Source: Fredinandcohnia aciditolerans (GTDB lineage Bacteria; Bacillota; Bacilli; Bacillales; Bacillaceae_L). From it: a stretch of 64,000 nt of DNA. The position numbers and the translations under genes are program-made. The stretch lies in assembly GCA_003640645.1 (NCBI GenBank), contig QGHH01000012.1, forward strand, positions 1 to 64,000. The letters run 5' to 3'. Shown one piece after another: positions 46,474 to 57,880 of the stretch. Within the stretch, counting starts at the first letter, position 1, and every line of letters begins with the position of its first letter. The notes under the pieces are model-generated. The model searched no databases. It was not told the origin of the DNA and saw only the letters and a list, made by a program, of their open reading frames with translations.

Positions 46474-47544
46474 ATGCGTAAAATAACTAAATCTGCAATA
46501 GCTGCAACAGTTGTTACTTCTACAGTTCTACTTTCAGGATGCGGCTTATTTGGTGGAGAGGAAGAAGTTAAACAAATGGATCCACCTAAAAACGAAGCGG
46601 TGGATGAGACAGTAGCAAAGGGGGATAACTCAGAAACTGATGCTACTGAGGCTACTGATCAAGAAGAAGCTACAACTGAAACAGTAAAACGAGACCTGTA
46701 TCTGATTGATAATAGTGGTCTTGTGGTGCCATATACTGTAGATCTTCCGAAGACAGATGCTGCGGCAAGACAAGTACTTGAATACCTGGTAGCGGGTGGA
46801 CCGTTAAATGAAATTCTTCCAGATGGATTTAGAGCGGTTATTCCACAAGATACGGTTGTGGATGTGAAATTGGAGGATGGCACAATTACAGCTGACTTCT
46901 CGAAGGAATTTGGCACATATAATCCTGAGGATGAAGCAAAAATCTTACAAGCCATTACTTGGACATTAACCCAATTTGATAATGTCAATAACGTTGTAAT
47001 TAGCGTAAATGGATATAAATTAGATGAAATGCCTGTTAATAGTACACCAATTCCAACGGATTTAAGTAGAGCGGATGGAATTAACATTGATAACAGCGGC
47101 GTAGTAGATATAACAAATAGCCGCCCTGTGACACTCTATTTCTATGTGCAGAATGAAGACGCGGAGTACTATGTACCAGTAACGAAGCGTATTGAAAATA
47201 CCGGGGATGACAAAGTTTCAGCAGTGGTTAATGCACTAATTGACGGACCAAATATTTCTTCGAATTTAATAAGCGAAATTCATCAAGATGTAAAACTGCT
47301 AGGTGCGAAAGTGGAAGATGGCAAAGTTACTTTAGATTTTAATGAAGCTATCTTTGGTAGCTTTAACGAGAAGATGATCTCTAAGCATGTTATTAACTCT
47401 TTAGTATTATCTTTAACTGAGCAGCCTGATGTAAAGAGTGTTGCTATCACGGTCAATGGAAATGAAGATGTTGTTACGGAAGATGGGAAATCCCTAACTG
47501 AACCAGTAACACGTCCAGCAAATGTGAATACAGGTAGTTTCTAA
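46474..47544 (+). CDS. gerM: Spore germination lipoprotein GerM
   Basis: 356 residues. Lipoprotein signal peptide with lipobox LLSGC (Cys23), an acidic linker (about 30-75), then two GerMN domains (about 75-190 and 220-330) with motifs ITADFSKEFGTY and VTLDFNEAIFGSF. Needed for sporulation and germination in B. subtilis. ATG 46474 follows TTAGGAGGG; the open frame upstream has no good SD. Confidence 0.94.
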   Translation: MRKITKSAIAATVVTSTVLLSGCGLFGGEEEVKQMDPPKNEAVDETVAKGDNSETDATEATDQEEATTETVKRDLYLIDNSGLVVPYTVDLPKTDAAARQVLEYLVAGGPLNEILPDGFRAVIPQDTVVDVKLEDGTITADFSKEFGTYNPEDEAKILQAITWTLTQFDNVNNVVISVNGYKLDEMPVNSTPIPTDLSRADGINIDNSGVVDITNSRPVTLYFYVQNEDAEYYVPVTKRIENTGDDKVSAVVNALIDGPNISSNLISEIHQDVKLLGAKVEDGKVTLDFNEAIFGSFNEKMISKHVINSLVLSLTEQPDVKSVAITVNGNEDVVTEDGKSLTEPVTRPANVNTGSF

Positions 47545-47555
47545 AAAAAAGTAGG

Positions 47556-47583
47556 GGTGTGGACTTTGTTCACACCTTTTTCC
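47556..47583 (+). terminator. gerM terminator
   Basis: GGTGTG-GACTTTGTT-CACACC followed by TTTTTCC. Confidence 0.85.
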
Positions 47584-47682
47584 TATGGAAGACGATAGAA
47601 AAACAAAATTTTGCTATACTATATAAAGGATAGTGGGCAGTGTATAGCCTACTTTTAAGGACAGACAGGGGGTTATTAGTTT

Positions 47683-48432
47683 TTGAGAGTTGATGGACGA
47701 TTACATAATCAGTTACGGCCGATTCAGTTTGAAGTAAATTATATCAAGCATCCCGAGGGATCGGTATTAATTTCGATTGGGGATACAAAGGTCATTTGTA
47801 ATGCGAGTATTGAAGAGAGGGTGCCTCCTTTTATGAGGGGATCTGGTAAGGGTTGGATTACAGCGGAATATTCAATGCTTCCGAGAGCGACTGAGCAGCG
47901 TAATATGAGAGAGTCCACTAAAGGAAAAATCTCCGGACGAACGATGGAAATTCAGCGTTTGATCGGGCGTGCTTTGAGATCAGTGGTTAATCTTGAACAG
48001 CTTGGTGAAAAAACAATATGGATTGATTGTGATGTTATTCAGGCGGATGGTGGTACAAGGACTGCTTCGATAACGGGTGCCTTTGTGGCGATGGTCCTTG
48101 CAGTACATAAAATCTATAAAGAAAAAAAAATGAGTGTATTTCCAATCACAGACTATTTAGCAGCTATTTCAGTGGGAATTGATCCTGAAAAAGGGGAAAT
48201 CCTTGATTTAAATTACATAGAAGATTCGGCTGCAAATGTTGATATGAATGTTGTGATGACCGGAGCGGGGGAGTTTGTTGAGCTTCAAGGAACAGGGGAA
48301 GAATCCACTTTTTCACGATTGCAGTTACAAACATTATTAGAATTAGCCGAAATAGGGATTACTGAGTTGATTCAGGCCCAGAGAGCTGCATTAGGAAATT
48401 TAGTAGAATTAATTGGAAAGAAGGACTCTTAA
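47683..48432 (+). CDS. rph: Ribonuclease PH
   Basis: Phosphorolytic 3' exoribonuclease for tRNA trimming. 249 residues: [97 protein letters not shown] start (47683) with ACAGGGGG upstream. An extended -10 TGCTATACT around 47612-47619 may start the rph-rdgB-ysnB operon. Confidence 0.96.
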   Translation: MRVDGRLHNQLRPIQFEVNYIKHPEGSVLISIGDTKVICNASIEERVPPFMRGSGKGWITAEYSMLPRATEQRNMRESTKGKISGRTMEIQRLIGRALRSVVNLEQLGEKTIWIDCDVIQADGGTRTASITGAFVAMVLAVHKIYKEKKMSVFPITDYLAAISVGIDPEKGEILDLNYIEDSAANVDMNVVMTGAGEFVELQGTGEESTFSRLQLQTLLELAEIGITELIQAQRAALGNLVELIGKKDS

Positions 48433-48433
48433 C

Positions 48434-49039
48434 GTGAAGGAAATAATGATTGCTACTAAAAATAAAGGAAAAGTAAAGGAATTTAAAGATTTATTTGCAA
48501 GTAAAGGTATAGACGTAAAATCACTGGTCGACTATCCCAATATAGAGGATATTGAAGAAACGGGCACTACATTTGCAGAAAATGCTCAAATAAAAGCAGA
48601 AGCCATTACTAAAAAGCTCCACATACCTGTAATAGCAGATGATTCAGGACTTACAATTGATTATCTAGATGGAAGACCAGGCGTCTATTCAGCTAGATAT
48701 GCTGGTGAGCATAAAAATGATGTGGATAATCTTAATAAAGTATTAGAAGAATTAAAAGGAGTTCCCGATGAAAAAAGATCGGCTAGATTTCATTGTGCAC
48801 TAGCTTTGGCAATTCCTGGAGAGAAAACGGAAATTGTAGAGGGGACCTGTGAGGGTGTTATTACAGATAAGCCTGTTGGGGAAAATGGATTCGGCTATGA
48901 CCCAATCTTTTTTGTGCCTGTTAAGGGCAAAACAATGGCTGAATTATCAAAAGATGAGAAGAACCTTATCAGCCATCGTGGGAATGCACTTAGAAAGCTA
49001 GACGAGCTTTTAAAAGATCGTGAGGAGTTTCAAAGATGA
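48434..49039 (+). CDS. rdgB: dITP/XTP pyrophosphatase (Ham1/RdgB family, YsnA)
   Basis: House-cleaning enzyme that hydrolyses non-canonical purine dNTPs. 201 residues: [18 protein letters not shown], the [12 protein letters not shown] helix, [35 protein letters not shown] and [14 protein letters not shown] 48434 ([10 protein letters not shown]) has AGAAGGA 9 nt upstream, inside the end of rph, from which it is separated by 1 bp. Confidence 0.95.
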   Translation: MKEIMIATKNKGKVKEFKDLFASKGIDVKSLVDYPNIEDIEETGTTFAENAQIKAEAITKKLHIPVIADDSGLTIDYLDGRPGVYSARYAGEHKNDVDNLNKVLEELKGVPDEKRSARFHCALALAIPGEKTEIVEGTCEGVITDKPVGENGFGYDPIFFVPVKGKTMAELSKDEKNLISHRGNALRKLDELLKDREEFQR

Positions 49040-49545
49040 AGGTATTAATTTTGAGTGACAGTCATGGATTAACAAAGGAATTACTCGACATTAAGGAGAG
49101 GCATAAGAATGATGTTAAATTTATGCTCCATCTCGGGGATTCTGAGTTGTCATCTCAATCAGAAGAAATGAGTGGATTTTCAGTAGTCAGAGGAAATTGT
49201 GATTTTGACTCTAACTATCCGAATGATATGATTGTTCTTTTAAATGGGCTAAAGGTATACTTGACACATGGTCATTTGTATAATGTAAAGATGTCATTAA
49301 TGAATTTATCCTATCGTGCTAGAGAAGTCGGAGCATCTATTGTTTGTTTTGGACATTCACATATTGCGGGAGCTGAATTAATTGATGATGTTTTATTTAT
49401 TAATCCAGGTAGTTTCCGCTTGCCAAGAATGCGCAAGGAAAGAACATATGTAATATTAGAGGTTGATAATAATCAAGCTGATGTTGTCTTTTATGATAGT
49501 GAAGGAAATACTGTTGAGGAGTTATCAACCAAGGTAAACTTATGA
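49036..49545 (+). CDS. ysnB: Metallophosphoesterase YsnB (YfcE/MJ0936 type)
   Basis: 169 residues of calcineurin-like fold: [31 protein letters not shown] and [10 protein letters not shown] carry the two-metal ligands; [10 protein letters not shown] ends the core. Phosphodiesterase activity is inferred from family; the substrate is unknown. ATG overlaps the rdgB stop (ATGA), indicating translational coupling. Confidence 0.92.
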   Translation: MKVLILSDSHGLTKELLDIKERHKNDVKFMLHLGDSELSSQSEEMSGFSVVRGNCDFDSNYPNDMIVLLNGLKVYLTHGHLYNVKMSLMNLSYRAREVGASIVCFGHSHIAGAELIDDVLFINPGSFRLPRMRKERTYVILEVDNNQADVVFYDSEGNTVEELSTKVNL

Positions 49546-49556
49546 TACAATAGCGT

Positions 49557-49592
49557 TGGGAGTAAAAAAATACTCCCTTTTAAAATTTTTTC
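49557..49592 (+). terminator. rph-rdgB-ysnB terminator
   Basis: GGGAGT-AAAAAAAT-ACTCCC stem with TTTTAAAATTTTTT. Confidence 0.88.
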
Positions 49593-49603
49593 TTCAAAAT
49601 GTG

Positions 49604-49632
49604 TTGACATCTGATTCCTATCTGACTATAAT
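49604..49632 (+). promoter_or_regulatory. tRNA-Arg promoter
   Basis: Full consensus: TTGACA (49604-49609), 17 bp, TATAAT (49627-49632). Confidence 0.93.
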
Positions 49633-49671
49633 AAAAAATGTCGCTAATAACTTAGCGGAAAAACTTAAAAT

Positions 49672-50038
49672 GTCCCAGTAGCTCAGCAGGATAGAGCAAC
49701 GGCCTTCAAGAAAATAGGAGCCTCTATAAGGAAAGAAGAACTTATAGAGTGGACGACACTATATCGGTGAAGCCTTAACAGTTTTCAGCTGATGGTAATA
49801 CCGAGGAAACTTATGTCTTGTATTAGACTGAGGAGATTCGAATGATCATGTAATTTGATGGTAGAAACTCCAAAGAATAATCTTCAAATGATTATCATGA
49901 GGTTCCGTAGAGACTACACGTGTCGCACCTGAAATGGTGAAGATATAGTCCAGACTACAAACAACAATTGTTGGTGACGAAAGTCATAGTGGTAAGCTAA
50001 GCCGTCGGTCGGGAGTTCGAATCTCTCCTGGGACGCCA
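49672..50038 (+). tRNA. tRNA-Arg(UCU), interrupted by a group I intron
   Basis: Exon 1 is 49672-49706 and exon 2 is 49997-50038; joined they make a 77-nt tRNA with CCA encoded. Acceptor GTCCCAG / CTGGGAC, D arm GCTC...GAGC, anticodon stem ACGGC / GCCGT with loop CTTCTAA (anticodon TCT), T loop GTTCGAATC in TCGGGAG / CTCTCCTG. The intron sits between positions 34 and 35, inside the anticodon: the 5' exon ends in U and the intron ends in G, as group I splicing requires. This tRNA reads AGA/AGG codons. A tRNA-finder without intron support would miss it. Confidence 0.93.
49707..49996 (+). ncRNA. Group I self-splicing intron (290 nt, ORF-less)
   Basis: Core pairings seen directly: P2 CTCTATAAG (49722-49730) / CTTATAGAG (49741-49749); P3 CGACAC (49754-49759) / GTGTCG (49920-49925); P4 TCGGT (49764-49768) / ACCGA (49800-49804); P7 GACTA (49912-49916) / TAGTC (49946-49950); P8 CACC / GGTG (49926-49939). 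The S strand AAGATATAGTCC is the textbook form. P1 pairs exon GGC.UU with intron GGAGCC, leaving U-G at the 5' splice site. A GAC-GAAA-GTC hairpin lies in the P9 region. No ORF is inside. Confidence 0.93.
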
Positions 50039-50067
50039 TTTTTACATAATAATAAATAATGTCATAT

Positions 50068-50140
50068 CAAACTCTTATATCGTTAGAGATGTAGTTCAAA
50101 TAAGGACTTAACACTCTCGGTATAAGAGTTTTTTGTATAG
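50068..50140 (+). terminator. Probable tRNA-Arg terminator (long hairpin)
   Basis: AAACTCTTATA (50070-50080) pairs with TATAAGAGTTT (about 50120-50131), followed by TTTTG. The loop of about 40 nt is unusually long and could hold a small insertion. Confidence 0.65.
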
Positions 50141-50236
50141 CTAAATAAAATATATTACATGGTATAGTATTTTTAACAATAAGAATATATGTTCGTTGTT
50201 ATCCAAAGATAGGCTTATGTCTCAGAGGGGGATAAC

Positions 50237-50661
50237 TTGAAACACCATACTAAACAAAAAGGGATTTAGGAGTTTTAAAGGCCCAGGTTGATTTGTATGA
50301 AAAAGGATAATTGATTTTAACACTATATTCAGAACGTGCTCCTTTTGACTTGGTTGTTTATAAAGACCAGCAATTTAAAAGAGTGCAAGGAAAGTATAGA
50401 GAATTGAATCAAAATGTAGTATTGGAAGTTAGGTTTCGGTCATCATACTGTAATAGCAAGGGAATAGTTACCAAGGAAACAAATAAACAAGAAATTGATG
50501 TTTATTGTGTATATTGTCCCGACACCGATGAATGTTACTATTTCGACCCAAAGTTCAGCAATAAATCGTTAACTCTAAGAGTAAAACATCCAAAGAATAA
50601 TCAGGAAAAGAATGTTCACTTTGTTAAGGATTTTCGTAACTCCCGTAGGCTAATTACCTAG
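50237..50661 (+). pseudogene. Group I intron-associated PD-(D/E)XK homing endonuclease, broken
   Basis: Conceptual product begins TTG 50237 (AGAGGGGGAT upstream) with KHHTKQKG, loses one base in the GGG run near 50261-50263, resumes as DLGVLKAQVDLYEKG, meets TAA at 50308-50310, and continues to 50661 from TTG 50311. The intact part has SERAPFDLVVY (Asp), RVQGKYREL (Q-x-K, where the family has QVK), NVVLEVRFRSSYCNSKG, EIDVYCVYCPDTDECYYF and SLTLRVKHPKNNQEKNVHFVKDF. These are characteristic of the I-Ssp6803I-like family (PDDEXK_5). A 116-residue C-terminal piece could still be translated. Confidence 0.88.
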
Positions 50662-50686
50662 CATAGCCATTTTACATACTCAATCA

Positions 50687-50731
50687 CAAACACTTCTTTT
50701 CAAGTAAATGAATTGAAGTGTTTTTTTTATT
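50687..50731 (+). terminator. Terminator after endonuclease remnant
   Basis: AACACTTC...GAAGTGTT stem with an eight-T run. Confidence 0.85.
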
Positions 50732-50957
50732 TGTCCAATGGACTCATCTACAAACAAAAATTTTAGTATTACGTGCGATCAGATATTAAAGATTGACCTT
50801 GAAAGATTCCTACCTATATCGCATCCGAATCAATCATTTTCAGTCACAAAAATTTCAACGAATTCTTTCAATTCAAAAAACCGCGTCACTTCTGAGTTGT
50901 AAGCGGATTCAGATAGTTTCTCAAATCAAAATAATCTAATAATTCTTTAAAATGGTG

Positions 50958-50986
50958 TTGACTCCGTTAAAAAATGGGCGTAATAT
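50958..50986 (+). promoter_or_regulatory. Probable ilv-leu operon promoter
   Basis: TTGACT (50958-50963), 17 bp, TAATAT (50981-50986). It would give a leader of about 750 nt before ilvB, including the T-box. Bases 50732-50957 hold only AT-rich sequence and a CCGC...GCGG inverted repeat. Confidence 0.6.
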
Positions 50987-51097
50987 AGGCTCTAATATCA
51001 AATATTTTCTAGCAAAAAGAAAATGAATAAGCAAATTGTCAACTTAGAAAAGTCCTATCATTACTAACCCATCCTTTTACTAAAAAGGTGGAAGGTC

Positions 51098-51184
51098 ATG
51101 GATTTGGATTATTTTTTGAACCTAAGTTTTCAATCGTGTAAAGCGTTTATGTTTTTAGGTATTAAAGAGATACCTGTGGCATAA
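51098..51184 (+). CDS. Possible 28-residue leader ORF upstream of ilvB T-box
   Basis: ATG 51098 to TAA 51184, preceded by AAAAAGGTGGAAGGTC, a good SD. The peptide starts MDLDYFLNLSFQS and ends LGIKEIPVA; it has four Leu, two Ile and one Val. It lies between the promoter and the T-box. It could be a leader peptide or chance; no similarity is recognised. Confidence 0.35.
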   Translation: MDLDYFLNLSFQSCKAFMFLGIKEIPVA

Positions 51185-51234
51185 AGCTAATAGAAATGTA
51201 ATTTAAAAATATTGAATATTCATAAACGTTGAAG

Positions 51235-51520
51235 AGGATAAGTAGTCTAACGTAAAGATATCAACAGAGAGCCGGTAATGCTGGAAGCCGGTGTTATCCC
51301 GTTGGATGAACTCACCTCAGAGTGTTAGCTTGAAACATTTGTAGTAGAGTTAACCGGGTGTTTGGTAACAGCTCACCCGTTATCAAAATGAACAACAAAA
51401 GTTGTTCCTGAGGTGGTCTTTTTTAGATCGCGAACAAGGGTGGTACCGTGGAAAGTGATAAATGCCTTTTCACCCCTTCGACCAAGAAATTGGTCTAGTG
51501 GGTGGATTGGCATTTTATTT
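51235..51520 (+). promoter_or_regulatory. T-box leader of ilvB-leuD (tRNA-Leu sensing)
   Basis: T-box AACAAGGGTGGTACCGTG (51433-51450). Specifier CTC (51311-51313) followed by A fits leucine, as in B. subtilis ilv-leu. The terminator pairs AAATGCC (about 51460) with GGCATTTT and T tract (to 51520), with CACCC / GGGTG inside. Confidence 0.92.
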
Positions 51521-51552
51521 TTTTTACATAATTCAGACCCAGTCTTAATTAT

Positions 51553-51712
51553 GTTATAAGCCTCCGGGAGTATGCCACGATTTTTCAAAGGAAATTTTTA
51601 GAGCAGTAAGATTCAAAGACAAAGTGCGCCACAGCATGTGGCAACGTCTTTATGACCCACTTCCTGTGGGCCAAATATCTGGCGATAATATGCCAAGGCA
51701 TATTTGATTAAG
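51553..51712. repeat. GCCTCCGG...CCTGTGGGCC repeat, copy 2 (upstream of ilvB)
   Basis: Matches 30052-30310 in the blocks ATGCCACGATTTTTCAAAGG, GCAACGTCTTTATGACCCAC and TTCCTGTGGGCCAAA. Modules GCCACAGCATGTGGC (51628-51642) and CCCACTTCCTGTGGG (51656-51670). It lies between the T-box terminator and the ilvB SD. Confidence 0.82.
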
Positions 51713-51749
51713 AAAATTTAATTACTATAAGGAAGGGATGTAAGAAAAA

Positions 51750-53468
51750 ATGGGCGTAAATGCAAAAGTGGAAGAAAAAACTAAAGCTTCTACAAAAATG
51801 AATGGTTCCCAAATGCTAATCGAAGCATTGAAAAGGGAAAATGTAGAAGTCATTTTTGGATATCCTGGCGGTGCTGTACTAAACATTTATGATAGTTTAT
51901 ATGATTCAGGAATTTTTCATGTATTAACCAGACATGAACAAGGTGGTATACATGCAGCTGAAGGATATGCGAGAATTTCAGGAAAACCAGGTGTCGTCAT
52001 TGCAACTTCTGGACCGGGTGCAACAAATATTGTGACGGGATTAGCAGACGCGATGATTGATTCAATTCCACTTGTTGTATTTACAGGTCAGGTTGCTTCA
52101 TCAGTCATTGGTTCAGATGCTTTCCAGGAAGCAGATGTTCTTGGAATCACGATGCCAATTACAAAACATAGTTACCAGGTAAGGGAAGTAAAGGACTTAC
52201 CAAAAATAATTAAAGAAGCATTTTATATTGCTACTTCTGGAAGACCAGGACCTGTATTAATTGATATTCCAAAAGACATGACAGCAAATGAAGCGGTATT
52301 TGATTATGATCAAGAAATTCAGTTGCCAGGTTATCAGCCGACAATTCACCCAAATCATCTGCAAATTCGTAAGCTAGTTGAAGCAGTTAGTCAAGCGAAA
52401 AAACCGGTCATTCTTGCTGGTGCTGGGGTAATACATGCAAAAGCTGCAGACGAATTAAGAGAATATGTTGAACAACAAAATATTCCTTTAGCACATACAC
52501 TTTTAGGTTTAGGTGGATTCCCAGCTGATCATCCATTATATCTAGGCATGGCAGGAATGCATGGAACATACTCAGCGAATATGGCTTTACATGAATGTGA
52601 TCTATTAATCAGTATTGGAGCAAGATTCGATGACCGGGTCACTGGAAATCTAGAACACTTTGCTCCAAATGCAATAGTCGCACATATTGATATTGATCCT
52701 GCTGAGATTGGGAAAAACGTACCTACTAAGATTCCAGTGGTAGGGGATGCAAAAGAGGTTCTTAAAGCTCTAGTTCACCAAGATGGTAAACCTGGAGATT
52801 CCCGAGAATGGAGAGAAAAACTAGCTGGATGGAAAGAAGAATATCCACTTGTTTATAAACCATCAGAAGATGAATTAAAACCACAAAAATTAATAGAACT
52901 TATCTATAAATATACAGATGGGGAAGCAATTGTTACAACTGACGTTGGCCAGCATCAAATGTGGGCTGCCCAATACTATCAGTTTACAAAACCAAATCGT
53001 TGGGTAACATCAGGCGGACTTGGAACAATGGGCTTTGGCTTACCATCTAGTATCGGAGCACAGTTAGCTGAAAGGTCATCAACTGTGGTTGCAATCCTAG
53101 GAGATGGTGGATTCCAAATGACTTCCCAAGAACTTTCAGTCATTCATGAATTAAATCTACCAATAAAAATCATCATTCTTAACAACAAAGCTTTGGGAAT
53201 GGTTAGACAATGGCAACAACTTTTCTATAAAGAGAGATACTCACATTCCCTGATTCCTAATCAGCCAGATTTTATGAAACTAGCTGATGCATATGGAATT
53301 AAAGGTTTGAGAGCTACAACTGAACAAGAAGCAGAGCAAGTGTTAAAAGAAGCTATTGAATACGATGGACCGGTCCTTATGGACTTTAATGTGACACCTT
53401 TCGAAAATGTATACCCAATGGTAGCCTCAGGAAAGGGTCATCATGAAATGGTAGGTGTTAAGCTGTGA
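51750..53468 (+). CDS. ilvB: Acetolactate synthase large subunit
   Basis: ThDP enzyme for the first common step of valine/leucine and isoleucine synthesis. 572 residues: [21 protein letters not shown] and [15 protein letters not shown] (catalytic Glu region), [11 protein letters not shown], and the ThDP/Mg motif LGDGGFQM to [13 protein letters not shown]. The N-terminal 17 residues (Lys/Thr-rich) are extra before [20 protein letters not shown] lies upstream. First gene of ilvBHC-leuABCD. Confidence 0.97.
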   Translation: MGVNAKVEEKTKASTKMNGSQMLIEALKRENVEVIFGYPGGAVLNIYDSLYDSGIFHVLTRHEQGGIHAAEGYARISGKPGVVIATSGPGATNIVTGLADAMIDSIPLVVFTGQVASSVIGSDAFQEADVLGITMPITKHSYQVREVKDLPKIIKEAFYIATSGRPGPVLIDIPKDMTANEAVFDYDQEIQLPGYQPTIHPNHLQIRKLVEAVSQAKKPVILAGAGVIHAKAADELREYVEQQNIPLAHTLLGLGGFPADHPLYLGMAGMHGTYSANMALHECDLLISIGARFDDRVTGNLEHFAPNAIVAHIDIDPAEIGKNVPTKIPVVGDAKEVLKALVHQDGKPGDSREWREKLAGWKEEYPLVYKPSEDELKPQKLIELIYKYTDGEAIVTTDVGQHQMWAAQYYQFTKPNRWVTSGGLGTMGFGLPSSIGAQLAERSSTVVAILGDGGFQMTSQELSVIHELNLPIKIIILNNKALGMVRQWQQLFYKERYSHSLIPNQPDFMKLADAYGIKGLRATTEQEAEQVLKEAIEYDGPVLMDFNVTPFENVYPMVASGKGHHEMVGVKL

Positions 53469-53983
53469 AAAGAATCATTACATTACTAGTAAATAACCGC
53501 GCTGGTGTACTTAACCGAATCACTGGCCTGTTAACAAAACGTCACTACAATATTGAGAGTATCACAGTGGGACATTCCGAAACAGAGGGACTCTCACGAA
53601 TGACATTTGTAATACATCTCGATGAAGAAACCGTAGTTGAACAAATTACAAAACAGCTAAATAAACAAATTGATGTTATAAAGGTCGTGGATATTACGAA
53701 TCAAGCCATTGTGGCTAGGGAGCTTGCTCTCATTAAAGTAGCATCCAGTCCATCAAATAGAAATGAGATTTATAGCTTAATAGATCCTTTCCGGGCATCA
53801 ATCATTGATGTAAGTAAGGAAAGCCTGGTTATCCAAGTTACTGGTGAATCAGAAAAAGTCGAAGCTCTAATTAACCTCTTAAAGCCATACGGAATTAAAG
53901 AAGTAGCCCGTACAGGCACAACTGCTTTCACAAGGGGTAACCAAAAAACAGCTTCAAATCCAAAGAATATTTCTATTGTTTAA
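53465..53983 (+). CDS. ilvH: Acetolactate synthase small (regulatory) subunit
   Basis: 172 residues with an N-terminal ACT domain ([35 protein letters not shown]) that binds valine, and a C-terminal ALS_ss domain ([31 protein letters not shown]). The GTG start overlaps the ilvB stop (GTGA), so translation is coupled. Confidence 0.95.
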   Translation: MKRIITLLVNNRAGVLNRITGLLTKRHYNIESITVGHSETEGLSRMTFVIHLDEETVVEQITKQLNKQIDVIKVVDITNQAIVARELALIKVASSPSNRNEIYSLIDPFRASIIDVSKESLVIQVTGESEKVEALINLLKPYGIKEVARTGTTAFTRGNQKTASNPKNISIV

Positions 53984-54042
53984 ATACGTTTCATCAACTA
54001 AAGGGTTTAATCACATTAACATACAAAACTTAATTCTAATAA

Positions 54043-56617
<2,575 letters not shown>

Positions 56618-56670
56618 ACTTTTAAATTTACTATTTTCAGTGTAGATAAGATAAAAGAGGAGGAGTCAAT

Positions 56671-57783
56671 ATGAAGAAGAGTATTGCCGTACTTCGTGGA
56701 GATGGCGTTGGCAAAGAAGTGACTAAAGGGGCAATCGAAGTGTTGAAGGCTGTCGCCGGACAATACAATCATGAGTTTACATTTCAACACGCTTTAATAG
56801 GTGGTTCAGCAATAGACGCTGAAGGCACTCCTCTTCCGGCGGAAACACTGGAAGTATGTAAACAAAGTGATGCAGTATTGCTAGGGGCTGTAGGAGGGCC
56901 GAAATGGGATTCAAACCCTCCACACTTACGTCCTGAAAAAGGATTATTACAAATTCGAAAAGCCTTAAACTTGTATGCGAATGTAAGACCGGTAACTTGT
57001 TTTAATAGCTTACTAGACGCTTCTCCACTTAAACAAGAAGTAATTGAAAATGCGGATTTCGTAATTGTCAGAGAGCTTACTGGTGGCCTTTATTTTGGAA
57101 AGCCAAGTGGTAGAAAGATTGAAGATGGCGAAGAAGCAGCTGTTGATACTCTTTCCTACAAACGCTCTGAAATGAAAAGAATCATTGAAAAAGCATTTGA
57201 AATGGCTATGACAAGAAGGAAGAAAGTGACATCTGTAGACAAAGCTAATGTCTTGGAATCTAGCAGAATGTGGCGCGAGGTTGCTGAAGAAGTAGCTACT
57301 TCTTACCCAGAGGTTACATTAGAACATATGCTAGTAGATAACGCAGCAATGCAATTAATCCGAAACCCTAGACAATTTGATGTAGTCGTTACTGAGAATA
57401 TGTTTGGAGATATTTTAAGTGATGAAGCTTCCATGTTAACAGGATCACTTGGCATGCTTCCTTCAGCAAGTTTATCGACGGATGGACCGAGTCTTTTTGA
57501 ACCAATCCATGGTTCTGCACCAGATATTGCTGGAAAGAATATTGCCAATCCAATTGCAACCATATTATCTGCTGCTATGCTTTTACGCTTATCTTTTGGA
57601 TTAGAAGAAGAGGCAAAAGCTATAGAAAAAGCCGTGGATGATGTATTAGCTGCTGGTTATCGTACTGCAGATGTTGTTCAACCACAAGGAAATGCAATTT
57701 CAACAACAGAAATGGTGGAAAAAATTAAAGAGGCCTTAGTTGAGGACGGGGCGATTTCGAATATTATGTCTTGCTATGCATAG
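56671..57783 (+). CDS. leuB: 3-isopropylmalate dehydrogenase
   Basis: 370 residues: IAVLRGDGVGKEV, LLGAVGGPKWD, the NVRPVT and VIVRELTGGLYFG active-site stretches, and metal-site NMFGDILSDEASMLTGSLGMLPSASL. GVGKEV is slightly unusual, the family consensus being GDGIGPEV. AGGAGGAG precedes the ATG. Confidence 0.96.
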   Translation: MKKSIAVLRGDGVGKEVTKGAIEVLKAVAGQYNHEFTFQHALIGGSAIDAEGTPLPAETLEVCKQSDAVLLGAVGGPKWDSNPPHLRPEKGLLQIRKALNLYANVRPVTCFNSLLDASPLKQEVIENADFVIVRELTGGLYFGKPSGRKIEDGEEAAVDTLSYKRSEMKRIIEKAFEMAMTRRKKVTSVDKANVLESSRMWREVAEEVATSYPEVTLEHMLVDNAAMQLIRNPRQFDVVVTENMFGDILSDEASMLTGSLGMLPSASLSTDGPSLFEPIHGSAPDIAGKNIANPIATILSAAMLLRLSFGLEEEAKAIEKAVDDVLAAGYRTADVVQPQGNAISTTEMVEKIKEALVEDGAISNIMSCYA

Positions 57784-57880
57784 GTAAAATTTATAAATTG
57801 CAAAGCTAGACCTGTTGATAGCTCGGTATATACCGAGCTTATCTTTTCAAAAAAAGTGAAAAAGGAGGATGAAGATACTA

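Noticed and set aside
49707-49996. Endonuclease ORF inside the intron
   Set aside because: All frames are interrupted within the 290 nt; the endonuclease remnant is downstream instead.
51001-51020. CodY box near TATTTTCTAGCAAAA
   Set aside because: About five mismatches to AATTTTCWGAAAATT, too weak to call.
51136-51152. CcpA cre site around TGTAAAGCGTTTATG
   Set aside because: The core looks cre-like but one extra base breaks the alignment to the consensus.
51373-51588. 71-codon minus-strand frame across the ilvB T-box
   Set aside because: It is antisense to the T-box antiterminator/terminator and the repeat; open by chance.
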